This document shows positions 1-6,619 of a DNA stretch of 29,687 bases, piece after piece. The position numbers and the translations under genes are program-made. Where the stretch lies: contig CAYPMR010000051.1 of NCBI GenBank assembly GCA_964411665.1, positions 1-29,687 on the forward strand. Direction: 5' to 3'. Below the pieces are notes generated by a model. The model saw only the letters and a program-made list of their open reading frames with translations. It searched no databases and was not told the DNA's origin. The DNA is from CALFCE01 sp964411665 (GTDB lineage Bacteria; Pseudomonadota; Gammaproteobacteria; Granulosicoccales; Granulosicoccaceae). Positions within the stretch are counted from its first letter, which is position 1. The number at the start of each line of letters is the position of its first letter.

Positions 1-23
1 CATTGTTAATATATTTTCTTTGA

Positions 24-233
24 CTGGAAAGGACGGTCCAGAATGACCGGTTACAGATTTGCAACGGATTGATTGCAAACGGGCATCCTTGTAGTTCCAG
101 CAAAGAGCGCGCGAAGATACGCGATAAAATCAAGAATCATCTTCGCCGAAAAATGAAGAATGGATGGGTTGTTAAGGAAGGTTCACGCTATAGGCTGTGC
201 GACGCCATGATCGAGGCGCATGAAAGTCGATAG
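24..233 (+). pseudogene. remnant C-terminal reading frame, possibly a winged-helix-type protein
   Basis: A stop-free stretch of 69 codons follows an in-frame TGA at 21-23 and ends at TAG 231-233. It has no convincing start codon or ribosome binding site. The last ~40 residues (from about KERAKIRDKIKNHL to GWVVKEGSRYRLCD) look like real protein: alternating basic helix, then a strand-turn-strand ending as in the wing of a winged-helix domain. The frame change near 20-45 suggests either a frameshifted 3' end of a gene starting left of the window or a fragment left by recombination at an island edge. The family is not recognised. Confidence 0.3.
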
Positions 234-322
234 CCGCTTTTCGATTCGCCCCTATCGGATTGACAGCTACAGGCTAATATCACTTGCGTCAAGTAAATTA
301 CGCACAATACGGCGTAAAAAGA

Positions 323-351
323 TTGACATGATACTAATACTTGACTATTCT
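323..351 (+). promoter_or_regulatory. sigma70-type promoter of the structured leader/ncRNA
   Basis: A perfect TTGACA (323-328), a 17-bp spacer (329-345) and TATTCT (346-351) match the sigma70 consensus well. The predicted start of transcription is near 357-359, at the foot of a GGGGTA...TACCCC-like hairpin. No ORF of convincing length begins within the following 300 bases, so the promoter probably drives an untranslated structured RNA and, by read-through, the 105-aa ORF at 676. Confidence 0.6.
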
Positions 352-356
352 ACTGG

Positions 357-641
357 GGTATCGGGTATCCCCCGGTTTTAAAAGGTATTTGGCTGCATTC
401 CGCAGAAATGCAGCCGGTTTCCCAACAAGCGAGTACCACCTCGTCTGTCAGTATTGACCGAACCTAGTGAAAGTAGGTAAGGACCGTAACCGTATTTTAT
501 CAAAATACGGCTCTCTCCTAAAGCTTCAGTCCTAGATTTAACATCCTGTCAGCTAGTTGATTACTCGCGAAAGAGCGGCGGCATCTCGCCCATTTTCGAC
601 GATCGACGAGTGCCGCCATATTTGCCTGCAAGCAGGCTTTT
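357..641 (+). ncRNA. candidate structured ncRNA or riboswitch-like 5' leader
   Basis: This gene-free segment lies between a good promoter and an intrinsic-terminator-like hairpin and is dense in perfect stems: GGCTGCATT 391-399 with AATGCAGCC 407-415 (7-nt loop); CCGTATTTT 490-498 with AAAATACGG 502-510 (3-nt loop); ACCTA/TAGGT around a GTGAAAG loop near 462-478; and GGCGGCA 577-583 with TGCCGCC 611-617, continued inside by CTCG 585-588 with CGAG 607-610 across one bulged T. The last element is a terminator-like GCCTG-CAAG-CAGGC followed by TTTT. The order promoter, structured body, terminator, RBS, ORF is that of a cis-acting leader. It matches no RNA class that I recognise; an independent sRNA or a recombination site is also possible. 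Confidence 0.45.
624..641 (+). terminator. intrinsic terminator-like hairpin (possible attenuator)
   Basis: GCCTG (624-628), loop CAAG, CAGGC (633-637) and then TTTT (638-641). The stem is short but GC-rich. It lies about 35 nt before the start codon of the 105-aa ORF, where a leader attenuator would be expected. A second hairpin, GGCAG-aag-CTGCC, follows immediately, just before the RBS. Confidence 0.45.
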
Positions 642-675
642 CAATGGCAGAAGCTGCCAAGGAAAACTTTAAATT

Positions 676-993
676 ATGGCTGTTACAGAACTTGATTTGG
701 CCCATCTACGACATGGGCGCAGAAGCATAATCATTATCCCGTTAGACTCTTCATTAGAGTATCGGCCCTATTTTTATAAGTTGAAGGTTCGACGCTTGCT
801 TCAAATTGCGGCCAACAACGCTGGGTTGGCTGGCGATGTCGCTATCGTCTGGCCACTGCCTTGGGGGTTTGGCCTTTATGCGCCCCCTATATGGCATCCC
901 TTCTTGTTGGATATTTCTTACGAGGACATTATTTTCAACATTAACACCGTATTGCGAATAGACCTCGACGCGCTTCTTAGAAGTATCAGTTAG
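676..993 (+). CDS. hypothetical protein, 105 aa, unrecognised
   Basis: This ATG-initiated ORF has an AAGGAAA ribosome binding site 658-664. Its product has a basic N-terminal part (HLRHGRRS), a hydrophobic strand (SIIIIPLD), an amphipathic helix (KLKVRRLLQIAANNAG), and an aromatic/proline-rich patch (IVWPLPWGFGLYAPPIWHPF). No signal peptide is obvious and no family is recognised. A 96-aa ORF overlaps it on the other strand; this frame is preferred because it has an RBS and a more protein-like composition. It follows the structured leader at 357-641 and may be controlled by it. It could be a cargo gene of the accessory island. Coding status is moderately sure; function unknown. Confidence 0.45.
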   Translation: MAVTELDLAHLRHGRRSIIIIPLDSSLEYRPYFYKLKVRRLLQIAANNAGLAGDVAIVWPLPWGFGLYAPPIWHPFLLDISYEDIIFNINTVLRIDLDALLRSIS

Positions 994-1035
994 GTGCTGT
1001 ATTGGGGGGTTTTTCAAGCTCTCCCGAATATCGTA

Positions 1036-1081
1036 CATATACACTCTCGTTTAAAGTAAGCGGCTAACGAGAGTGTATATG
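1036..1081. repeat. perfect 16-bp inverted repeat
   Basis: The 16-base arm 1036-1051 (starts CATATACACTC) is matched exactly in reverse complement by 1066-1081, with a 14-nt spacer. No T-run follows on either strand, so it is not a normal intrinsic terminator. It lies between the end of the 105-aa ORF and the 3' end of the IS1595-like transposase gene, so it may be an operator, a recombination site or part of a transposon end. Confidence 0.75.
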
Positions 1082-1141
1082 CGAAAGTGAGCATTGCATA
1101 GCTTCAAGTCGCAATAGTTCATGTTGTGTAACTAAATAATC

Positions 1142-1169
1142 AATCCTGATATCTAGGCGGTTCAGGATT
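1142..1169 (-). terminator. possible weak terminator hairpin of the transposase gene
   Basis: AATCCTGA (1142-1149) pairs exactly with TCAGGATT (1162-1169) across a 12-nt loop. The stem overlaps the transposase stop codon (minus strand, 1168-1170). On the minus strand it is followed by GATTATTTAG, only weakly T-rich, so termination is uncertain. Confidence 0.35.
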
Positions 1170-2187
1170 AAATCAACGTTTCCATCGGCTTCTTGTTGCC
1201 CTGCCAGTATCCGCAGAAGTGGCGGCTAATCGGGCTGTTCGCACAGCGGGTCATGATGTCAGTGAAAATGTCACCGTTTGACCGGCGGCGAGTATCTTCA
1301 CGATAGGCGGCTTCGTTCGCATATCGGTTCAAGTACAAGTTACCGAACAAGTGCATTTGTCCGATCTGCATCCGGCGAAAGCGCGAAAAGAAAGACTCTG
1401 CCTGATTCGTTGATTCACCGTTGATGCCGACATACTCCTGCGAGTGGTTGACACGCTCTGTCGGGTAGAAGCTATTCAGAACGTCATAGGCGCGGTGCTC
1501 GTCAGCATTGATTATTGTTCCGGCTTCAACGTGTTTCTTTGCAAAGCGCAGTACTGACATTTCGTTTTCAGAACCTGCTACTGCTGTGACTGTCTTGCTA
1601 GCACCGTAACCACTATCACAACGCTCTCTTGCTACATACACAGCACGCTTCATCGGGTCTTGGTTTCGCTTTAATCGACGGTCAATACGCTTGTGGATTC
1701 GGTTAGCGGGTCGCACATGTCCGTTGACGTAAGCAGCATCGATTTCAACTTCACCATCTAGCTCTGGTATCTCGTCATCCAGCAGTGATTCGCGCAGTTT
1801 GTGAGCAAGCACGAAAGCCGTTTTGTATTGGCAATCAAGATCACGGCTAAGTTGCAGCGCGGACATTCCCTTTGCAGCGTTTGAATAAATCGCAATTGCA
1901 GCCAAGTAGTTGCGCAATGGCATCTTGTGATTGGCAAAGATAGTCCCTGAAGTCACAGAGAAACTGTGACCGCATTCTTTGCAGCGCCATTGCTTGCGAG
2001 TGCCGATCCAGTAGTGTTCGTTGTGGTTGCAACGCGGGCAGCGTGGCTCGCCGTTTTCCCAACGGGCGTCTTTGAACATGTTGAATGCTTCGTAATCGCT
2101 CAAACGCATGATTTGCATCAGCGACAAAGAGCGTGCTTTGGCTGATAACAGGTAGTGCTGGCCTTGTTTTTTGGTGTTTTTCATCAT
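1168..2187 (-). CDS. IS1595 family transposase (ISXO2-like DDE)
   Basis: A 339-aa transposase that appears intact. The N-terminal zinc ribbon has cysteines 50, 53, 69 and 72 (RCPRC...RCKECG), followed by the SGTIF segment typical of this family. The catalytic DDE core is visible: D150 in EVEIDAAYVNG, D229 in INADEHRAY and E264 in NQAESFFSRFRR. The C-terminal block (MHLFGNLYLNRYANEAAYR) matches the usual ISXO2 ending. The length is slightly above the family norm. It is read from a clear promoter at 2197-2224 whose -35 is shared with the divergent DUF6471 gene. The start is the ATG at 2187; the next codon but one upstream offers no better site. No truncation or frameshift is seen, so it may be active. 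Confidence 0.93.
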   Translation of the reverse strand: MMKNTKKQGQHYLLSAKARSLSLMQIMRLSDYEAFNMFKDARWENGEPRCPRCNHNEHYWIGTRKQWRCKECGHSFSVTSGTIFANHKMPLRNYLAAIAIYSNAAKGMSALQLSRDLDCQYKTAFVLAHKLRESLLDDEIPELDGEVEIDAAYVNGHVRPANRIHKRIDRRLKRNQDPMKRAVYVARERCDSGYGASKTVTAVAGSENEMSVLRFAKKHVEAGTIINADEHRAYDVLNSFYPTERVNHSQEYVGINGESTNQAESFFSRFRRMQIGQMHLFGNLYLNRYANEAAYREDTRRRSNGDIFTDIMTRCANSPISRHFCGYWQGNKKPMETLI

Positions 2188-2196
2188 ATACGATGT

Positions 2197-2224
2197 ATTC
2201 TACACTAATAAGTATACTTGTCAA
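2197..2224 (-). promoter_or_regulatory. transposase promoter
   Basis: On the minus strand a perfect TTGACA (2224-2219), 16-bp spacer and TAGAAT (2202-2197) precede the transposase ATG at 2187. Transcription would start within about 10 bases of the start codon, so the mRNA would be leaderless or nearly so. The -35 overlaps that of the divergent promoter at 2218-2246. Confidence 0.65.
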
Positions 2225-2246
2225 TGTATTTATCATCGTTTATAAT
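2218..2246 (+). promoter_or_regulatory. promoter of the DUF6471/membrane-protein pair
   Basis: TTGTCA (2218-2223), a 17-bp spacer and a perfect TATAAT (2241-2246) make a near-consensus plus-strand promoter. It lies back to back with the transposase promoter around the palindromic TTGTCAA/TTGACAA core, so RNA polymerase should not occupy both at once. The predicted leader is only ~23 nt and contains no Shine-Dalgarno sequence. Confidence 0.65.
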
Positions 2247-2275
2247 GATTTAAATTCATAAAAATGTATTTATAA

Positions 2276-2512
2276 ATGCCAAAGCCAAGCCTAGATGAAG
2301 AATGGAAAGACCGCGTAAGAGGCATGCTCAAAGCTGAAATTGCGCGCAGAAACATCAAGTACAAAGACTTATCGGTGATGCTTCAAGAAAGATACGGTGT
2401 TAATGAATCGCCGCAAAATCTATCCAACAAAGTCGCTCGTGGGACGTTTAGCGCGATATTTATGTTTCAGATTTTGGAAGCTATCGGCGTTGAGTCACTT
2501 TCACTGCCTTAA
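2276..2512 (+). CDS. DUF6471-type small helical (HTH-like) protein
   Basis: A 78-aa protein with the pattern of DUF6471 proteins: an N-terminal EEWKDRVRGMLKAEIARR helix, then NIKYKDLSVML, ESPQNLSNKVARG and FSAIFMFQILEAIGV. The last segments resemble a helix-turn-helix in which the NLSNKVARG part would be the recognition helix. The molecular role is not established; DNA binding is an inference from this layout. Its stop codon overlaps the next gene's ATG (TAATG), so the two are translationally coupled. The promoter shares a -35 with the adjacent IS1595 transposase, so the protein could control both operons. No RBS is visible before the ATG. Confidence 0.75.
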   Translation: MPKPSLDEEWKDRVRGMLKAEIARRNIKYKDLSVMLQERYGVNESPQNLSNKVARGTFSAIFMFQILEAIGVESLSLP

Positions 2513-3513
2513 TGTTAAAAATATTGAAAAAATCATGGTGTGGTTTAAATAAAGAGTTGCAAATATGCGCAGGGATTGCTGCGGTCGCAATACTGCTTGG
2601 GGTTATCGAATATCATTTTCACCTATACCATGAATATGGAATAGATAGAGAGAACCGCAGCCAAGTTACAAACCCAGAAAATATCCGATCTGCCTTTGTT
2701 AAGACCCTCGAACTTTGCCAGCAGCACGAAGCCAACAAAAGCATAAACTGCCAGAGCGCGATATATGCTTTGGAACGTACTATTGACACCTGGGATTTGC
2801 AATCCCAACGAAGCATGGCTAAGTCCGCTCTTGGCATACTTCAGCTCAATTTTTTGCAACTGCTTCTTGGCGCTCTTACTTTTGCCGGAATTATTTGGAC
2901 AATCCACGAAGCTAGGCGCGGAGCCGATGCTGCAAACCGAACCGCTGAGGTCGCAGAGAATTCTGAAAGAGCGCACGTACTTCCGGTCGTAGACTTTGTT
3001 TATGTAGGGGAAGACGACGCCAGCATGACGCCAGAAGATGCGCTTGAGTACATGCAAAGGGCTGGGCAACCTCCTGCTCGAATCAAACCATCCGTTCATA
3101 TAAAGAACTTCGGCTCCACGCCCGCTCAGGATGTCGAAATCACTGTCGTTTACGAGCCTCGTGAGTATTTCGGCACTCTTAGAAAAGTGAACGCATTCAG
3201 TAAGAACGCAGTTTTGCCTCCTGCTATACAAATATACCCTCTTATCAGCATGCCGCACGATTCTGAAGACATTGTTGAACGTCCACGAGTTTCGCCTGAC
3301 GGCGATGATTACATCGTCTGGATAAAAATCAGTTACAAGTCGTTGTTCGATGCCCCCGAACAGCCAACTAGAAATGAATTTATCCGATATTCTGTCTCTA
3401 TGGATATTAAGGCTGGACCATCGAACAGTCCAATAGCACCCACTGGCAATCTCAGCATCATCAGCGAAAACATTTCCGAACAAGAATGGGAAAAGCAGGA
3501 CTATAAAAGATAA
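2512..3513 (+). CDS. two-transmembrane hypothetical protein with soluble C-terminal domain
   Basis: A 333-aa protein of no recognised family. It has a basic N-terminus, transmembrane segment 1 at about residues 17-34, a loop of ~70 residues with two cysteines (69 and 80), and transmembrane segment 2 at about 109-130. A charged alanine-rich helix (HEARRGADAANRTAEVAENSE, about 132-152) follows, as in many phage- or island-encoded membrane proteins. Residues 155-310 look like a beta-sandwich (for example VHIKNFGSTPAQDVEITV, then YIVWIKISYKS). With a positive N-terminus inside, both ends would be cytoplasmic. It is coupled to the DUF6471 gene by a one-base overlap and probably works with it or is regulated by it. 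An island cargo or defence role is possible but unproven. Confidence 0.7.
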   Translation: MLKILKKSWCGLNKELQICAGIAAVAILLGVIEYHFHLYHEYGIDRENRSQVTNPENIRSAFVKTLELCQQHEANKSINCQSAIYALERTIDTWDLQSQRSMAKSALGILQLNFLQLLLGALTFAGIIWTIHEARRGADAANRTAEVAENSERAHVLPVVDFVYVGEDDASMTPEDALEYMQRAGQPPARIKPSVHIKNFGSTPAQDVEITVVYEPREYFGTLRKVNAFSKNAVLPPAIQIYPLISMPHDSEDIVERPRVSPDGDDYIVWIKISYKSLFDAPEQPTRNEFIRYSVSMDIKAGPSNSPIAPTGNLSIISENISEQEWEKQDYKR

Positions 3514-3576
3514 GCACAGCTTCTTGCACAGGAACTTAGTCATTAACCAAGCCTTGTGCAACAGCTACATAATTCC

Positions 3577-3766
3577 GGACGTATTGACGGCGGCCTCAGC
3601 GAAGCAATACCCGAGTACGGACGACCCACTACAAATAACACCACAACAAAACAAGTTTCGAAGTGAACCCAGTGTGTCCTCGTAATTTGATTCGATGAGG
3701 TGTCTATCGCAGGGATGCGATAGCCAAGCCTACAAGGACGTACTTGCGGCGCCCTCAGCGAATCAA
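3577..3766. repeat. pair of diverged direct repeats (~31 bp core)
   Basis: Copy A is 3577-3607 and copy B 3736-3766. Both start GGACGTA and share CTCAGCGAA at the same spacing; 26 of 31 positions are identical. Each is preceded by CCAAGCCT (3547-3554 and 3724-3731) and followed by ACTACAAA-type sequence, so the repeat unit may be ~90-120 bp with internal indels. Confidence 0.6.
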
Positions 3767-3779
3767 ATTTTGAGGGCGC
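3684..3779. repeat. nested and alternative stem-loops
   Basis: AATTTGATTCG (3684-3694) pairs with CGAATCAAATT (3759-3769), extended past one mismatch by TGAGG (3696-3700) with CCTCA (3753-3757). Inside lies CTATCGCA 3704-3711 with TGCGATAG 3716-3723. A competing hairpin, GCGCCCTCA 3749-3757 with TGAGGGCGC 3771-3779, uses the same bases, so the two folds exclude each other. Confidence 0.6.
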
Positions 3780-3828
3780 ACGTTACCAACAAAACAGAAC
3801 TACAAAAAACAACTAACGAGAAACCCAC

Positions 3829-6345
3829 TCACCCCCGCATGCGTTCCCCCTTAGGATCATACATAGCACTCAAACTAGCATCAGCAGCTATCCGTTCACC
3901 CGCCACTTCAATGTGCCAATCACCAGATTGAAGCACATCCGCAGTAATCTCATCGGCCAGCTTCACATAGCCCAAACCAACTGAACCACCCAAGGTATGA
4001 CCATAGTTACCCGAACTTAAATAGCCCACACAATCACCGTTCATCACAATCGGCTCATGGTGATACAGCATAGCCTCAGGGTCCTTCAACAAAAACTGCA
4101 CCAAACGTTTTTTCATGAACGCACGACTATCCAACTGGGCTGCAATTGCATCACGACCAATAAAACCACCGGGCTTGTCCATAGCACACACGAAACGATA
4201 ACCCGCTTCCAAAGGAGTATCTTCATCCGCAACATCATGACCGAAGTGCAGAAACTTCTTCTCCAGACGACAACTGTCCAACGCATGCATACCGGCCAGA
4301 CGAATACCGTATGCCTGCCCAGCCGAAAAAATAGTATCGAACACATGAGTTGCCATGTCAGAGGTAACCAACACCTCCCAACCCAACTCACCCACAAAAG
4401 ATACACGTGATAAACGACAGGGTGCATAACCTATCTCCGTTTCCTGGCTACTGCCAAAAGAAAACGCCTCGGAGTCCAGCGCAAGATCAGTAATGCTGGA
4501 AAGCAAGTCACGCGCATTGGGTCCCATCACACCCAGCATCGCATAACTGTGAGTAACATCAGATATAAAGCAGTGTGAATCAGAGTCCAGATGACGACGT
4601 AACCAATCAAGATCCCGGTGCGTCACAGCAGCACCGCTAATCACCATAAACTCCGTCTCTTTTAAACGGACAATTGTCAAATCCGCCTCGATGCCACCAC
4701 GCTCATTGAGCCAATGGGTATAGACCATACGATTGACCGGAATATCAACATTGGCCGAGCTTATCTTTTGCAACAATGCCAGGGCATCACGACCGCAAAC
4801 CATATACTTGGAAAACGTCGACTGATCAAACAATGCCACCGACTCACGAGCAGCACGATGTTCCTCAGCGGAATAGCCAAACCAGTTCTGTTTGCCAAAA
4901 CTGTATTCGTATTCGGGGGTGACACCTTCAGGCGCATACCAGTTTGGTCTTTCCCATCCAGACACCTGTCCAAAAGCAGCACGATGCTCAACATGGCGCT
5001 GATGAATAGGAGACAAACGAATGTTTCGTGCAGTTTCAAACTGAAGGTATGGATAATGCCGTGCATAGAGCAATCCTAAGGACTCTTCCACACGTTCCTC
5101 GATAAACTTCTGCGTTCCCATAAAAGGATACATACGCCGCAGATCATTACCCCATAAATCAAGCGGTGGATGACCATGATGCATCCACTCGGCACAGGCT
5201 TTACCCAAACCACCGGAACTTTGAATACCAACAGAATTAAGACCCGCTGCCACAAAGTAGTTTTTAACCTCAGGCGCCTCACCCAAGTGAAACTGATCAT
5301 CCGGTGTGAATGATTCAGGGCCACAAAAAAATGTACGCCAGCCAAGATCCGCAAGCACAGGTACCCTCTCCATGGCATCCTCAAGTACCGGCATTAATTG
5401 TTCTTCCATGTGACCCGGTATTTCATCAAAGCAAAAATCCTTCGGTATCCCCTGTTGACCCCAGGCCACCGCCTTTGCCTCGAACGCACCGACAAGCAAT
5501 GCACCTGCATCTTCGCGGTAGTAAGCGCACTTGTCATGATCACGCAGCACGGGTAAACCATCAGTAATCGACTCATGCTTTTCAGTGACAGCGTAATAGT
5601 GTTCGCAGGCATGCAAAGGAATATTGACCCCCGACTGTCGCCCCAGGTGCCTTGCCCACATGCCACCGGCATTGACCACATAGTCAGTCTGAATATCGCC
5701 GGCAGCTGTTTTAACACCGGTAACCCGGCCGTTGTTCACGATGACATCAAGAACCTCAACGTTCTCAAGACACAAAGCGCCTCTACCACGCGCACCTTTA
5801 ACAAACGCCATGGTTACATCAATGGGACTCCCCTTGCCGTCGTGCTCGACATACGTGCCACCGAGTAAATCATCAGACTTGATCAGCGGATAGAGATTTT
5901 TAACCTCTTCAGCTGTGACTGTATCAACACGCGTAACGCCAAACGCATTGTTCATCGATGCAACACGACGCAGCTCCTGCCAACGATCCGTACTATGAGC
6001 AATACTCAGACTACCTACCTGACGAAAACCGGTTGACTGCCCGGTCTCCTCTTCCAGGTCATGCAAGAGACGCATTGAGTATTCACACAGCTTGGCATGA
6101 CTCTCATTAGCGCGCATGGTGCCGATCAAGCCGGCAGCGTGCCAGGTCGTGCCACAGGCAAACTGTCGTCGCTCAAGTAGCACAACGTCCTGCCAACCCA
6201 GTTTGGCGAGATGGTAGGCAACGCTGGCGCCAGTTACACCACCACCAATAACTACGGCACTCGCTTTGGACGGCAACTGCACTGAATTTGCAGGCGAACT
6301 TGCAGTAGAAGCGCTTGAAGACGATCCGGTTTGTTCAGCAGACAT
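3829..6345 (-). CDS. FAD-dependent dimethylglycine/sarcosine dehydrogenase-like protein with GcvT domain
   Basis: A large flavoprotein (838 aa from the ATG at 6345; an upstream TTG at 6390 would add 15 residues). The N-terminal half is a DAO-type FAD domain beginning with the Rossmann motif GGGVTGASVAYHL. GTTWHAAGL follows, whose histidine matches the covalent FAD site of dimethylglycine dehydrogenase. The C-terminal half is GcvT-like (around YSAEEHRAARESVALFDQS, then GVMGPNARDLL and AGMHALDSCRLEKKF), as in enzymes that pass a one-carbon unit to tetrahydrofolate. It probably oxidatively demethylates dimethylglycine, sarcosine or a related N-methyl compound in the cytoplasm; which substrate cannot be read from sequence. 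It stands alone, with no partner subunit nearby. Confidence 0.85.
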   Translation of the reverse strand: MSAEQTGSSSSASTASSPANSVQLPSKASAVVIGGGVTGASVAYHLAKLGWQDVVLLERRQFACGTTWHAAGLIGTMRANESHAKLCEYSMRLLHDLEEETGQSTGFRQVGSLSIAHSTDRWQELRRVASMNNAFGVTRVDTVTAEEVKNLYPLIKSDDLLGGTYVEHDGKGSPIDVTMAFVKGARGRGALCLENVEVLDVIVNNGRVTGVKTAAGDIQTDYVVNAGGMWARHLGRQSGVNIPLHACEHYYAVTEKHESITDGLPVLRDHDKCAYYREDAGALLVGAFEAKAVAWGQQGIPKDFCFDEIPGHMEEQLMPVLEDAMERVPVLADLGWRTFFCGPESFTPDDQFHLGEAPEVKNYFVAAGLNSVGIQSSGGLGKACAEWMHHGHPPLDLWGNDLRRMYPFMGTQKFIEERVEESLGLLYARHYPYLQFETARNIRLSPIHQRHVEHRAAFGQVSGWERPNWYAPEGVTPEYEYSFGKQNWFGYSAEEHRAARESVALFDQSTFSKYMVCGRDALALLQKISSANVDIPVNRMVYTHWLNERGGIEADLTIVRLKETEFMVISGAAVTHRDLDWLRRHLDSDSHCFISDVTHSYAMLGVMGPNARDLLSSITDLALDSEAFSFGSSQETEIGYAPCRLSRVSFVGELGWEVLVTSDMATHVFDTIFSAGQAYGIRLAGMHALDSCRLEKKFLHFGHDVADEDTPLEAGYRFVCAMDKPGGFIGRDAIAAQLDSRAFMKKRLVQFLLKDPEAMLYHHEPIVMNGDCVGYLSSGNYGHTLGGSVGLGYVKLADEITADVLQSGDWHIEVAGERIAADASLSAMYDPKGERMRG

Positions 6346-6384
6346 AGGAAGACACGCGGGTTGAGGACTAAAAAGCTTTGCTAA

Positions 6385-6443
6385 AACCAAGTTTAAACCT
6401 AAGTTTCAATCGAAGTTGCAATCGAAGCTACAACCGAAGTTGC
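6385..6443. repeat. 12-bp tandem repeat, about five units
   Basis: Units AACCTAAGTTTC (6396-6407), AATCGAAGTTGC (6408-6419), AATCGAAGCTAC (6420-6431) and AACCGAAGTTGC (6432-6443) follow a partial unit at 6385-6395. The array lies just upstream of the flavoprotein start, in its presumed 5' leader or promoter region. Confidence 0.75.
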
Positions 6444-6619
6444 AAATTAAGGCCGATTGTCACCAGTAGATTGTCGCCAAGACTGGCCCAGCCAGTTACG
6501 GCTCAGACGACCCCTGACAGCATCATCGCGTCAGTCTCAACACTAAAACCACACACTTGAGATGCTTGCCATAAAAATTGACAGGCAGCACAAGTACAGA
6601 TAAATCGTACTTATTGCCG

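Larger units (their letters stand above)
1142..2275 (-). mobile_element. IS1595-family (ISXO2-like) insertion sequence, ends not resolved
   Basis: The region contains an intact IS1595-type transposase with its own promoter. I could not find a convincing pair of terminal inverted repeats or 8-bp target duplications by eye, so the coordinates are a minimum. If the divergent genes at 2276-3513 are passengers, the element would extend to about 3513 or beyond. Several IS1595-family elements are known to carry passenger genes. Confidence 0.55.
3514..3828. other. gene-free 315-bp block rich in repeats and hairpins
   Basis: No convincing ORF is present. The block contains two diverged copies of a ~31-bp repeat, each preceded by CCAAGCCT, plus a perfect hairpin CTATCGCA-ggga-TGCGATAG and a larger enclosing stem. 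On the minus strand it lies directly downstream of the flavoprotein gene stop codon and includes a T-rich stretch (TTGTTTTTTG, about 3801-3812 reversed) that might aid termination. It marks the boundary between the accessory DNA and the core genes. Confidence 0.5.

Noticed and set aside
754..1044. 96-aa ORF antisense to the 105-aa ORF
   Set aside because: No good RBS, and its composition is less protein-like than the plus-strand frame, which has AAGGAAA before its ATG.
3514..3828. Integron attC sites
   Set aside because: The region is palindromic, but I found no paired RYYYAAC and GTTRRRY core sites at the right places and no integrase in the window.
3695..3931. 78-aa plus-strand ORF
   Set aside because: It runs through the hairpin block and into the antisense of the flavoprotein end; no RBS or protein-like pattern.
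4057..5868. Several 85-121-aa ORFs inside the flavoprotein gene
   Set aside because: Shadow frames of a clearly coding gene with recognised domains.
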